Source of the DNA: Parasphingopyxis sp. CP4
Lineage (GTDB): Bacteria; Pseudomonadota; Alphaproteobacteria; Sphingomonadales; Sphingomonadaceae
Direction: 5' to 3'
DNA length: 64,000 nt
Assembly (NCBI RefSeq): GCF_013378055.1
Contig: NZ_CP051130.1
Location: 1,364,001-1,428,000 of the forward strand
The notes below the pieces were generated by a model. It saw only the letters and a list, made by a program, of their open reading frames with translations, was not told the DNA's origin and did not search any database. Every line of letters begins with the position of its first letter. The first letter of the stretch is position 1. This document shows, in pieces, positions 8,532 to 16,385 of the stretch. The position numbers were made by a program, and so were the translations under genes.

Positions 8532-9760
8532 GTACACTCGAAGATGCACGCACCCTGGATGCAGCCGATCCGCTAGCGTCAGTGCGCGATCAGTTCACGC
8601 TGCCAGAGGGTGTGATCTATCTCGATGGAAATTCATTGGGCGCGCTCCCGACATCCACGATCGCCGCGCAGCAGGACGCGGTGGAGCGGCAATGGGGCGC
8701 GGACTTGATCCGCAGCTGGAACAGCAATGACTGGATCGGCGCACCGCAACGGATTGGTGCCAAGATCGCGCCGCTGATCGGCGCACAGCCCCATGAAGTG
8801 ATCGTCACGGACTCGGTTTCCGTCAATCTTTTCAAGCTGATCGTTGCAGCGACGCGATTGCGGCCGGATCGCACGCATATATTGACCGAGCCGGGCAATT
8901 TCCCGACCGATCTCTATACCGCCGACGGTGTTTCTGACGTCCTGCCCAATCACCAGTTGCACGTCGAACAGGCGGGTGACCTGATCGATGCGATCGGCCC
9001 CGAAACGGCGCTGATCATGCTGACCCATGTGCATTACAAGAGCGGCGCACGCCATGAGATGGGGCGGATCACGGATGCGGCCCATGAGGCTGGCGCTCTG
9101 GTGCTGTGGGACCTGAGTCATAGCGTGGGCGCCATCCCGGTGGATCTGAATGACTGCGGCGCCGACCTCGCGGTTGGCTGCGGCTATAAATATCTCAATG
9201 GCGGTCCGGGCGCGCCGGCCTTCCTGTTCGTGCGCGAGGATTTGCAAGAGACGATCCGGTCGCCACTGTCTGGCTGGATGGGCCATGCCGCACCGTTCGA
9301 GTTTCGCGACGATTATGAGCCGGCTCCCGGCATTTCGCGGTTCCTGTGCGGGACGCCGCCGGTGCTCAGCCTGTTGGCACTGGAAAGCGGGATCGACCTG
9401 TTTGCCGAGATCGAGATGGAGGCGATTGCGGCCAAATCGGCATCGCTATTTGATCTTTTTGCGACGCGGATCGAGGAACGATGCGGTGCCCATGGGCTGG
9501 AGCTGATTACACCGCGTGATCCGGACCATCGTGGCAGCCATATTTCGTACCGCCACCCAGATGGCTGGCCGATCAGCCAGGCCTTGATCGAGCGCGGTGT
9601 GATCGGCGATTTCCGCGCGCCCGATATCCTCCGCTTTGGACTGACGCCGCTCTATCTGCGCCATGAAGACATTTGGCAGGCGGTCGAGATTCTGGGTGAG
9701 ATTCTCGATAGCGGTATCTGGCGGGAGCCCCGGTTTGCGGAGAAAGCCGCCGTTACCTAG
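8528..9760 (+). CDS. kynU: Kynureninase
   Basis: PLP-dependent enzyme that cleaves kynurenine to anthranilate and alanine (or 3-hydroxykynurenine to 3-hydroxyanthranilate) in tryptophan degradation. The 410-residue protein has the family landmarks GVIYLDGNSLGALP near the start, WDLSHSVGAIPVDLN, and the Schiff-base lysine Lys221 in GCGYKYLNGGPGAP. Length is normal. It overlaps the preceding hydrolase by four bases. No tryptophan 2,3-dioxygenase gene is present in the window. Its stop codon overlaps the stop of the opposite-strand acetyltransferase gene in a CTAG tetranucleotide. Confidence 0.95.
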   Translation: MSTLEDARTLDAADPLASVRDQFTLPEGVIYLDGNSLGALPTSTIAAQQDAVERQWGADLIRSWNSNDWIGAPQRIGAKIAPLIGAQPHEVIVTDSVSVNLFKLIVAATRLRPDRTHILTEPGNFPTDLYTADGVSDVLPNHQLHVEQAGDLIDAIGPETALIMLTHVHYKSGARHEMGRITDAAHEAGALVLWDLSHSVGAIPVDLNDCGADLAVGCGYKYLNGGPGAPAFLFVREDLQETIRSPLSGWMGHAAPFEFRDDYEPAPGISRFLCGTPPVLSLLALESGIDLFAEIEMEAIAAKSASLFDLFATRIEERCGAHGLELITPRDPDHRGSHISYRHPDGWPISQALIERGVIGDFRAPDILRFGLTPLYLRHEDIWQAVEILGEILDSGIWREPRFAEKAAVT

Positions 9761-10293
9761 GCCGTCGCTCGTTCGAAAATGATCGTCTGCCCGCCTTTGA
9801 AATCGGCGCGGCGGACTTCCCGAAATCCCAGCTTATCCGCAAGTTTGAGAGAGGGTGCGTTGGCCGGATCGATGATGCAGCTCTGGCCGCCGCCAATCTC
9901 GGAATCGCACCAATCAAGCGCGGCCGTCATCGCTTCATGAGCATAGCCTTTGCCGTGCGACCAGCGATCCATGACCCAGGCACCTTCGGGAATGTCGGGG
10001 AGCGGTGGATCGATACCGCGCTCGAAATTTCCAAATCCGACATTGCCGGCAAAGCGGCCGCTGTCTTTGTCTTCGACAATCCACAAGCCGTAGCCAAGCA
10101 ATGACCACCAGCCCGGAGATCGGCAGAATTTCTCCCAGGCCACCGCTCGATCCTCCATCAAGCCGCCGGTGAAGCGCGCAACCACCGGGTCAGCACTCAT
10201 CGCCGCATAGGCGTCGAAATCATCGAGCTGGAACTCGCGCAGGATGAGCCGATCCGTTTCGATGCGCGGTGCGATGGTGATGTGGTTCGGCAT
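9757..10293 (-). CDS. GNAT-family N-acetyltransferase (RimJ/RimL-like)
   Basis: A 178-residue single-domain acetyltransferase. The start IETDRLILREFQLDDFDAYA and the central GNVGFGNFERG, WVMDRWSHGKGYAHEAMTAALDW (acetyl-CoA-binding loop region) are typical of the Acetyltransf_3 group, which modifies protein N-termini or small molecules. The substrate cannot be predicted. The ATG at 10293 has GGGAG five bases upstream. It is tail-to-tail with kynU, sharing a four-base stop overlap, and probably forms its own transcription unit. Confidence 0.88.
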   Translation of the reverse strand: MPNHITIAPRIETDRLILREFQLDDFDAYAAMSADPVVARFTGGLMEDRAVAWEKFCRSPGWWSLLGYGLWIVEDKDSGRFAGNVGFGNFERGIDPPLPDIPEGAWVMDRWSHGKGYAHEAMTAALDWCDSEIGGGQSCIIDPANAPSLKLADKLGFREVRRADFKGGQTIIFERATA

Positions 10294-10342
10294 GCGGCTC
10301 CCTTCGTGCTCATCCTATCGCGCGAACGTCGCAATCGCCAAA

Positions 10343-10381
10343 GAAAAAACCCGCACCGGCCGAGGGGATGGCCAGTGCGGG
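10343..10381 (-). terminator. Rho-independent terminator of the peroxiredoxin gene
   Basis: On the minus strand, a 12-bp stem (arms at 10370-10381 and 10350-10361, one mismatch) with an 8-base loop is followed by TTTTTT. It lies about 55 bases after the peroxiredoxin stop and is a textbook intrinsic terminator. Confidence 0.9.
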
Positions 10382-10437
10382 TTGAGGTCCAAATCGCGAC
10401 AGTTCAGGGGGAGATCGCGATTCAGGGGGTCGGGAGG

Positions 10438-10992
10438 TTAGGCGGCCTGTTGGACAGTCTCGCGATTGCTGCGCAGCCACTCCAACAGATTGTCCGGCGT
10501 CGATTCAGTATAGGGATCTTCGTCGGAACCATCGTCATTGATCCCCGGCTCTTCGAACCAGGCAACAATCTCGTCATCTTCGACGATCATCGCATAACGC
10601 CAGCTGCGATCGCCAAAGCCGAGATGGTCCTTGTTGATCAGCATACCCATGCGCCGCGTGAAATCGCCGGAACCGTCTGGCAGCATCTTGATCTTCTCGA
10701 CACCCAGATCGAGCGACCATTTATACATGACGAACGCGTCATTGACCGAGATGCAATAGACTTCGTCGACGCCGAGCGCCTTGAAGTCATCATAATAGCG
10801 TTCAAAGGCCGGGCATTGTTCGTTTGAACAGGTCGGCGTGAATGCGCCGGGCAGCGAAAAGACGACCGAGCGCTTGCCCGCGAACAGGTCACCAGTTTTC
10901 ACATCCTGCCAGCGAAACGGGTTTTCGCCAGCGATGCTCTCATCACGAACCCGTGTTTTGAGCGTTACGTCTGGAACAGTACGTCCAAGCAT
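10438..10992 (-). CDS. Peroxiredoxin (Prx5-like)
   Basis: Thiol peroxidase that reduces hydrogen peroxide and organic hydroperoxides in the cytoplasm. In 184 residues it shows the Prx active site PGAFTPTCS, with peroxidatic Cys55 and a second Cys60 (SNEQC), and the downstream WSLDLGVEKIKMLPDGSGDFTRRMG segment of the Prx5/AhpE-like group. No glutaredoxin domain is fused. It is monocistronic, ending in a strong terminator. OxyR is encoded 32 kb away in this window and could control it, but I saw no clear OxyR site. Confidence 0.92.
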   Translation of the reverse strand: MLGRTVPDVTLKTRVRDESIAGENPFRWQDVKTGDLFAGKRSVVFSLPGAFTPTCSNEQCPAFERYYDDFKALGVDEVYCISVNDAFVMYKWSLDLGVEKIKMLPDGSGDFTRRMGMLINKDHLGFGDRSWRYAMIVEDDEIVAWFEEPGINDDGSDEDPYTESTPDNLLEWLRSNRETVQQAA

Positions 10993-11146
10993 TAATTTGC
11001 CTCCAAAGATAGGAAATGGGGATGCACCCCGTGTTTGATCTCTGGCCCGATATGGGCGGGACTCCGGCCGTTATCCAATGGATTTAGCAATAGACAGTTA
11101 GTGGCCATTCCGATCAGTGGATTTGCATTGATCGATTTCGCCGCTT

Positions 11147-11905
11147 TTAGACGACCGGTCCGTCCGCCCGGCCCATGACAAACTGGTCGACATGTTCATC
11201 GCCAGTTTCGCGCAGCTCACCCACCGGTCCGGACCAGATAATCTTGCCCTCGTAAAGCATGGCGACACGGTCAGATATTTTCTCAACCGACCCCATGTCA
11301 TGGGTGATTGTGAGCGCGGTAATGCCCAGGTCCTGGACAAGCTCAACGATCAGCTTGTTGATTACGTCGGTGCGGATCGGATCGAGCCCTGTTGTCGGTT
11401 CGTCGAAGAAGATGATCTCCGGCCGCGGCGCAATCGCGCGGGCAAGCGCCACGCGCTTCTGCATGCCACCGGAAAGTTCATTCGGACGAAGATCAAGTAC
11501 ATCCTCTCCCAGTCCGACGCGTTCGAGGTTGTCGAGCGCGATCTTGCGCATTTCGCCGGATCGCTGGCTGCGTCCGCTGGTCAGAGCGAAAGTGACATTG
11601 CGCCAAACCGGAAGCGAATCGAATAGCGCACCGCCCTGAAACAGCATGCCGAATTTGGTGCGCACCTGGTCGCGTTCGGCACTGTTCATGCCGCACACAT
11701 CCTCGCCATCAACAAATATCTGCCCGGCATCGACTTCCATCAGCCCAAGGATGCATTTCAGCATGACCGATTTGCCGCTTCCCGAACCACCGATGATCGT
11801 CATCGATTCACCTGGCTGCACCGCAAAGCTCACATCGCGCAGCACATGATTGCTGCCGAAGCTTTTGACGACGCCCCGTAATTCGATCTTGGGTTGCTCA
11901 CTCAT
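11147..11905 (-). CDS. mlaF: MlaF-type ABC transporter ATPase
   Basis: ATP-binding subunit of an MCE/Mla lipid transporter, which moves phospholipids between the inner and outer membranes. The 252-residue protein has Walker A GGSGSGKS, Q-loop LFQGGALFDSLPVWRNV (the GALFDS wording is typical of MlaF/Ttg2A), signature LSGGMQKRV, Walker B EIIFFDEPTTGLDP and the H-loop THDM. Its ATG overlaps the mlaE stop (ATGA). The substrate-binding MlaD is not adjacent, so a full transporter needs genes elsewhere. Confidence 0.93.
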   Translation of the reverse strand: MSEQPKIELRGVVKSFGSNHVLRDVSFAVQPGESMTIIGGSGSGKSVMLKCILGLMEVDAGQIFVDGEDVCGMNSAERDQVRTKFGMLFQGGALFDSLPVWRNVTFALTSGRSQRSGEMRKIALDNLERVGLGEDVLDLRPNELSGGMQKRVALARAIAPRPEIIFFDEPTTGLDPIRTDVINKLIVELVQDLGITALTITHDMGSVEKISDRVAMLYEGKIIWSGPVGELRETGDEHVDQFVMGRADGPVV

Positions 11906-12705
11906 CAGCCGAATGCCGTCAGTGTTACGATAAGGTTGGAGAGCAGGATGAGGATGAACGCGCCGACAACGGCATTGGTCGTCGCCCGGCCCACGCCAGC
12001 CGCCCCGCCTCGGGTCGTCAGGCCTGCATAGCAACCGGACAGCGCGATGAAGAAGCCGAATACGGCAGCTTTGACGAGCGACATCATGATATCGTCCGCT
12101 TCCAATATGTCGTTGGTCATCGCCAGATAGCCGGCCGGATTGAAGCCGAGCTTGTAGATGGACAGCAGATAGCCGCCGAAAATCCCGATGACATTGGCAA
12201 TACAGACTAGTATCGGCAGCGTGATCACGCTGGCGAACAAGCGCGGCGCAATCAGATAGCGATAGGGATCGGTTCTGAGCGTCACCATCGCATCAATCTG
12301 CTCGGTAACGCGCATCGTGCCAATCTCGGCGGCCATCGATGATGACACCCGGCCGGCCACCATTAGCCCGACGAGCACTGGCCCCAGCTCCCGGACCATC
12401 GCGATCACCACGATCGCCGGTACCGTCGACTGCGCATTGAAGCGTGAACCACCGGTATAGATTTGTTGGGCCAGGGCAGCGCCGGTGAAAATTGCGGTCA
12501 GCGCGACAACGGGTAAGGACGCCCAGCCGATCTGGAACATCTGGTCGAGCAATTTGAGCGGATACCAGGGCGGCGTCAGCGCCTGCTTGATGGTGTGGAG
12601 CGCAAAGAGCGAGACACGACCGACGGTTGCGAATGCACCGATCACTGCCCGCCCGATTGTGGCGAAGAACAGAATCACAGGATTGGGTGCTGCGGGGCTA
12701 GTCAT
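11905..12705 (-). CDS. mlaE: MlaE-type ABC transporter permease
   Basis: Membrane subunit of the MCE/Mla lipid transporter. The 266-residue protein has about five to six membrane helices and conserved MlaE runs such as VVALTAIFTGAALAQQIY, VRELGPVLVGLMVAGRVSSSMAAEIGTM and EQIDAM. The N-terminal 40 residues are amphipathic, as in other alphaproteobacterial members. It overlaps alr upstream by eight bases and mlaF downstream by one codon step (ATGA), so the genes are translationally coupled. Confidence 0.93.
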   Translation of the reverse strand: MTSPAAPNPVILFFATIGRAVIGAFATVGRVSLFALHTIKQALTPPWYPLKLLDQMFQIGWASLPVVALTAIFTGAALAQQIYTGGSRFNAQSTVPAIVVIAMVRELGPVLVGLMVAGRVSSSMAAEIGTMRVTEQIDAMVTLRTDPYRYLIAPRLFASVITLPILVCIANVIGIFGGYLLSIYKLGFNPAGYLAMTNDILEADDIMMSLVKAAVFGFFIALSGCYAGLTTRGGAAGVGRATTNAVVGAFILILLSNLIVTLTAFG

Positions 12706-13744
12706 TCCACTGGCGCTGATAGCGGCGGCCTAGGGTCGTAAGCAACTCATATTGCGACAGGCCTGACTGTTTAGATGCTTTCGGCAATTCAAATTCGATC
12801 GCCAACCAGTCGCCCTCGCGCACCTCCGGCGCCTGATCAACGTTCACCGCAATCAAGTCCATCGACACGCGGCCGATCACCGGACATTGTTTGTCCCCGA
12901 AATGGGTGACGCCAGTGCCTGAGAATCCGTGCAGATAGCCATCCGCATAGCCAAGATTGAGGATGGCGAGTTCCATCGGCTCGGTGCTGGTAAAGGTCGC
13001 ATTGTATCCCACACTTTTACCTACGCCGATCGTTCGCCGCTGGATCACCTGCGCTTCGGGAAAAGCAACCCGCGCGATATGAGGCGCAAGCTCCTCGACC
13101 TGCACGCCGCCATAGATCGACAGGCCGGGTCGGGTGAGATCGAAATGATATTTCTTGCCAAGCACAATCCCGGCCGAATTTGCGAGGCTCAAACGCATGG
13201 CATCCGTGCGATCTGCGAGCTGTGCGAGCGCGGAATACTGCAGCTCGTTCAACCGATGATCCGGTTCATCGGCGCACGCCAAATGGCTCATCAGCGTATC
13301 GATCTTGAGGCCATCCAGCAGGCCGCTGTGAACTTCGTCTTCGCTTAGGCCCAACCTATTCATGCCAGTATCGACCATGACATCGCATGCTCCGCCAGCG
13401 GCTTCGCGCCAACGGGCAACCTGTTCGGCCGAGTTGAGACAGGGTCGCGCCGGACTTTCAAGTGCCGACCCCATGTCTTCATTGCGGACGCCATGGAACA
13501 CGCTGAGTGATGTACCGCTGCACAGATCGGCAATTTCGGCGGCTTCGTCCCATGTGGCGACATAGAAATCGCGGCAGCCAGCAGCCATCAATCGCTCGGT
13601 CACATCGCGCACGCCCAGGCCATATCCATTGGCTTTCACCGCCGCGCCGCACGCCGCTGTACCGCTCAGGCGATCAAGCGCGCGCCAATTGCCGCTGAGC
13701 GCCTTTCCGTCCAAGCGAAGGCGAAGCGGCGGGTTAGATGTCAT
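12698..13744 (-). CDS. alr: Alanine racemase
   Basis: PLP enzyme converting L-alanine to D-alanine for peptidoglycan. From the ATG at 13744 the protein is 348 residues, slightly short for the family. The PLP lysine is Lys37 in AAVKANGYGLG, and the second catalytic base lies in VGKSVGYNATF (Tyr). The C-terminal beta domain contains GYADGYLHGFSG and IGRVSMDLIAV, as expected. The start overlaps the stop of the upstream transporter by 11 bases; a start at 13801 would add 19 residues lying inside that gene and is less likely. Coupling to mlaE downstream places cell-wall and lipid-transport genes in one transcript. Confidence 0.92.
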   Translation of the reverse strand: MTSNPPLRLRLDGKALSGNWRALDRLSGTAACGAAVKANGYGLGVRDVTERLMAAGCRDFYVATWDEAAEIADLCSGTSLSVFHGVRNEDMGSALESPARPCLNSAEQVARWREAAGGACDVMVDTGMNRLGLSEDEVHSGLLDGLKIDTLMSHLACADEPDHRLNELQYSALAQLADRTDAMRLSLANSAGIVLGKKYHFDLTRPGLSIYGGVQVEELAPHIARVAFPEAQVIQRRTIGVGKSVGYNATFTSTEPMELAILNLGYADGYLHGFSGTGVTHFGDKQCPVIGRVSMDLIAVNVDQAPEVREGDWLAIEFELPKASKQSGLSQYELLTTLGRRYQRQWND

Positions 13745-15371
13745 CGGCAAAATCGCGCGGTGGCCCGGAGGGGAGGCCCCACCAGGCGACAACCACGCCA
13801 AAGGCTACAATCGCCCAGGTGTACCAGAGCCCGGAATAGATATCGCCGGTTCGCGCGACGATGATCCCAGCGATCAAGGGCAGGAAACCGCCAAGATAGC
13901 CGGCGCCAATATGATAGGGAATCGACATTGAGCTGTAACGGATCTTGGGTGGGAACATCTCTGACAGCAGCGCCGCGACGGAACCGTATGTCAGCGCAGA
14001 GAGGCCAGCGGACACCAGCAGAAGTGCTAATATCCCAACGATATTGATGAAGGGCGGTGTCTGGCGAGTGAAATCGAATCCGCGTTCTGTCAGCGCTGCC
14101 TGCACGCCATCGCGGCGCGCAGTCCCATCGGCCAACCACTCATCGGTGATCGCGATATCCTCACCGCCCACCGTCATTGCCACCGTGTCACCGGGTTCGA
14201 GCGTGTAGCGCACACCGCTCGATGTCAGTGTTTCGAGGATACGACCGCATTCCGTCTGCTCGCTGCCAAACAGTTCGGCGAAGGGATCGGTCGTGCATTC
14301 CGGACCGCTCACCACAACCGGGTTTTCAGCGGCCGCGCGCGCCAGACCCGGATTGGCAAGGCTACCCATACCCCAGAAGATCGGAAACAAAAGGACCAAC
14401 GCGAGCAAAGCCCCGATCATGATCGGCTTTTTCCGCCCGACCCGATCCGACCATTTGCCGACCATCACATAGAAGATCATGGAAATAAGTCCGGCGGTGA
14501 ACAGGATCAGCTCGACCGTCAGTTCATCGACCCGCATATCGCGCCGGAGGAAAGAAAGGCCAGAGAAGAAGGCCGTGTACCAGATCGTCGTCAGGACACC
14601 GGTCACGCCGAATAACGCCACAAAAATCCGCTTCTTGTTGCCCGGATAGCGAAAGCTTTCAGTAAACGGATTGGCTGCCGTCTCACCCGCCTCTTTCATC
14701 GCCTGGAAGACCGGGCTTTCCGACAGTTTGAGTCGCATCCAGAGTGAAATGAAGAGCAGGATGATCGACAGCAGGAACGGCACGCGCCAGCCCCAGGCAG
14801 CAAATTGCTCTTCGGGAATGAGGAAACGGCAGGCGAGAACGACGGCGATGCTGAGCACGAAACCGCCGACAACGCTCGCTTGAATGAAGGAGGTGTAGAA
14901 GCCGCGCTTCTCAGGCGGCGCATGTTCGGCCACATAGATCGCCGCTCCACCATATTCGCCGCCAAGCGCAAGGCCTTGCAGGATACGAAGGAAAATCACG
15001 ATGATCGGCGCTGCGATACCGATCGTTGCGGCGGTTGGAATCATTCCCACCCCGGCCGTCGCGATGCCCATCAGTGTAACGGTTACAAGGAAGGTGTATT
15101 TGCGCCCCAGCCGGTCCCCGAGAAAGCCGAACAGGATCGCGCCAAGCGGTCGAAATCCAAAGCCAACCGCAAAGCCGGCCCAAACGAGCAGCAACTGCAA
15201 TGTTTCATTGCCGGCCGGGAAAAAGGCTTGACCAATCAGCGCAGCCAGCGTGCCGTAGATAAAGAAATCATACCATTCGAACACGGTTCCGGCAGATGAC
15301 GCCGCAATAACGAGACGAACCTCTTTCTTGCTCGGCTCATGCGATGCGGCATCCATTGCTGTGCTGGCCAT
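13734..15371 (-). CDS. MHS-family MFS transporter with periplasmic insert
   Basis: A metabolite:H+ symporter-type major facilitator (ProP/KgtP/ShiA relatives). The 545-residue protein has twelve predicted helices and the family motifs VFEWYDFFIYG in helix 1, GFLGDRLGRKYTF in the 2-3 loop, and LQGLALGGEYGGAAIYVAEH in helix 4. Between helices 9 and 10, on the periplasmic side by topology, there is an extra soluble stretch of about 100 residues (about 338-438) with two Cys (GPECTTDP and QTECGRI). That makes it about 100 residues longer than standard members. The substrate is unknown. It is the first gene of the coupled operon with alr, mlaE and mlaF. Confidence 0.88.
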   Translation of the reverse strand: MASTAMDAASHEPSKKEVRLVIAASSAGTVFEWYDFFIYGTLAALIGQAFFPAGNETLQLLLVWAGFAVGFGFRPLGAILFGFLGDRLGRKYTFLVTVTLMGIATAGVGMIPTAATIGIAAPIIVIFLRILQGLALGGEYGGAAIYVAEHAPPEKRGFYTSFIQASVVGGFVLSIAVVLACRFLIPEEQFAAWGWRVPFLLSIILLFISLWMRLKLSESPVFQAMKEAGETAANPFTESFRYPGNKKRIFVALFGVTGVLTTIWYTAFFSGLSFLRRDMRVDELTVELILFTAGLISMIFYVMVGKWSDRVGRKKPIMIGALLALVLLFPIFWGMGSLANPGLARAAAENPVVVSGPECTTDPFAELFGSEQTECGRILETLTSSGVRYTLEPGDTVAMTVGGEDIAITDEWLADGTARRDGVQAALTERGFDFTRQTPPFINIVGILALLLVSAGLSALTYGSVAALLSEMFPPKIRYSSMSIPYHIGAGYLGGFLPLIAGIIVARTGDIYSGLWYTWAIVAFGVVVAWWGLPSGPPRDFADDI

Positions 15372-15521
15372 GCAGCCTCCCCCTCTTATTGTTTGCGGGC
15401 CTTATTGCGAGAAAGCGATGGGAACGGCAAGCGGGCAGTACGCCGCCCGACTGCATATTTATCCGTAACATTTGACCATCACCACTGGCTTCTTCATCTT
15501 GGACTATCAGGGGGATACATA

Positions 15522-15992
15522 ATGAAAATGCGCATTATTTCAGCTCTGGCAGTTTGCGCTGGCATTTCAGCTCCGACAGTCGCGGAACCGACAGCACTGG
15601 CAGATTGCCGAAGCGAAGGCTTTACCGTCGACACCGTTATCGTCTCAGAACAGTTTCAGAGCCCCCGACAATTTCGGAATGGCATGGTCACCTTGTTCCA
15701 GCTGCAGACCAATCATAGCCCCTATGCCGGGGCCGGCTTCGCAATCAATTATTATCCCGGCGAGGGAGAAAACATGGCGTGCATGGGCCGGGACATGTTT
15801 TCCAGCGTGAATATCGCCGCCGCAACGGCGGTATTTGTGGAAGGCGAAGGGCTGACAATCACAATCCCGGGTACCGTTCACAGTGGCAGCTGGAACGAAG
15901 AGACCGAACAGCCAATCTTCGATGATGTCATCACGGTTTTGCGCTATAATCCCGACGATGGCAGCCTGATCGCGCTATCCGACACGGAATAG
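15522..15992 (+). CDS. Small secreted hypothetical protein
   Basis: A 156-residue protein with an apparent signal peptide (MRIISALAVCAGISAPTVAEP) and a mature part of about 135 residues containing two Cys (ADCRSEGF and NMACMGRD). No known motif is visible. The ATG at 15522 is preceded by CAGGGGGATACATA, a good ribosome-binding site, which decides against longer upstream frames. It stands between the divergent MHS transporter gene and the convergent GFA gene, as a single transcription unit. Confidence 0.8.
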   Translation: MKMRIISALAVCAGISAPTVAEPTALADCRSEGFTVDTVIVSEQFQSPRQFRNGMVTLFQLQTNHSPYAGAGFAINYYPGEGENMACMGRDMFSSVNIAAATAVFVEGEGLTITIPGTVHSGSWNEETEQPIFDDVITVLRYNPDDGSLIALSDTE

Positions 15993-15999
15993 CAGCCGC

Positions 16000-16380
16000 T
16001 TACAGATTTGCCTTGGCCGCTTCCCAATTCTGCCCGTCATACTTGCGAATCGTCACGTCCAAGCCATGCCCCTCATCGAGCGCGTTATAGTTGACGCTCC
16101 AGGCTTCTGGGTGGCTGCGCGGCTGGTAATAGCTTTTGATTCCGCAATGGCGGCAAAACAGATGGTCAGCCTGACCCGTCCCGAAACGATAGGAGCTGAG
16201 CGCCTCCTCGCCTGACATCAATGTGAAATCTTCATGCGGAACGATCAGGTGGAGGAAGCCAGTCTTGCTGCACATCGAACAATTGCAGTCGAGCAATTCC
16301 GGGCGAGGCTCACGGATCAAGGCTTCGAAACGCACGGCCCCGCAATGGCAACCGCCGCGAACGATCATCCCTTCTTCCAT
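16000..16380 (-). CDS. GFA-family (Mss4-like fold) zinc protein
   Basis: A 126-residue protein of the glutathione-dependent formaldehyde-activating enzyme (GFA)/centromere protein V family. The zinc-ligand motifs are all present: CHCG (residues 11-14), CNCSMC and CRHCG. GFA family members are named after a formaldehyde-glutathione condensation activity that is not established for most of them, so the function is left open. It precedes cysD-cysNC on the map but lies downstream of cysNC by transcription, six bases after its stop, and may be the last gene of that unit. Confidence 0.88.
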   Translation of the reverse strand: MEEGMIVRGGCHCGAVRFEALIREPRPELLDCNCSMCSKTGFLHLIVPHEDFTLMSGEEALSSYRFGTGQADHLFCRHCGIKSYYQPRSHPEAWSVNYNALDEGHGLDVTIRKYDGQNWEAAKANL

Positions 16381-16385
16381 GTGGC

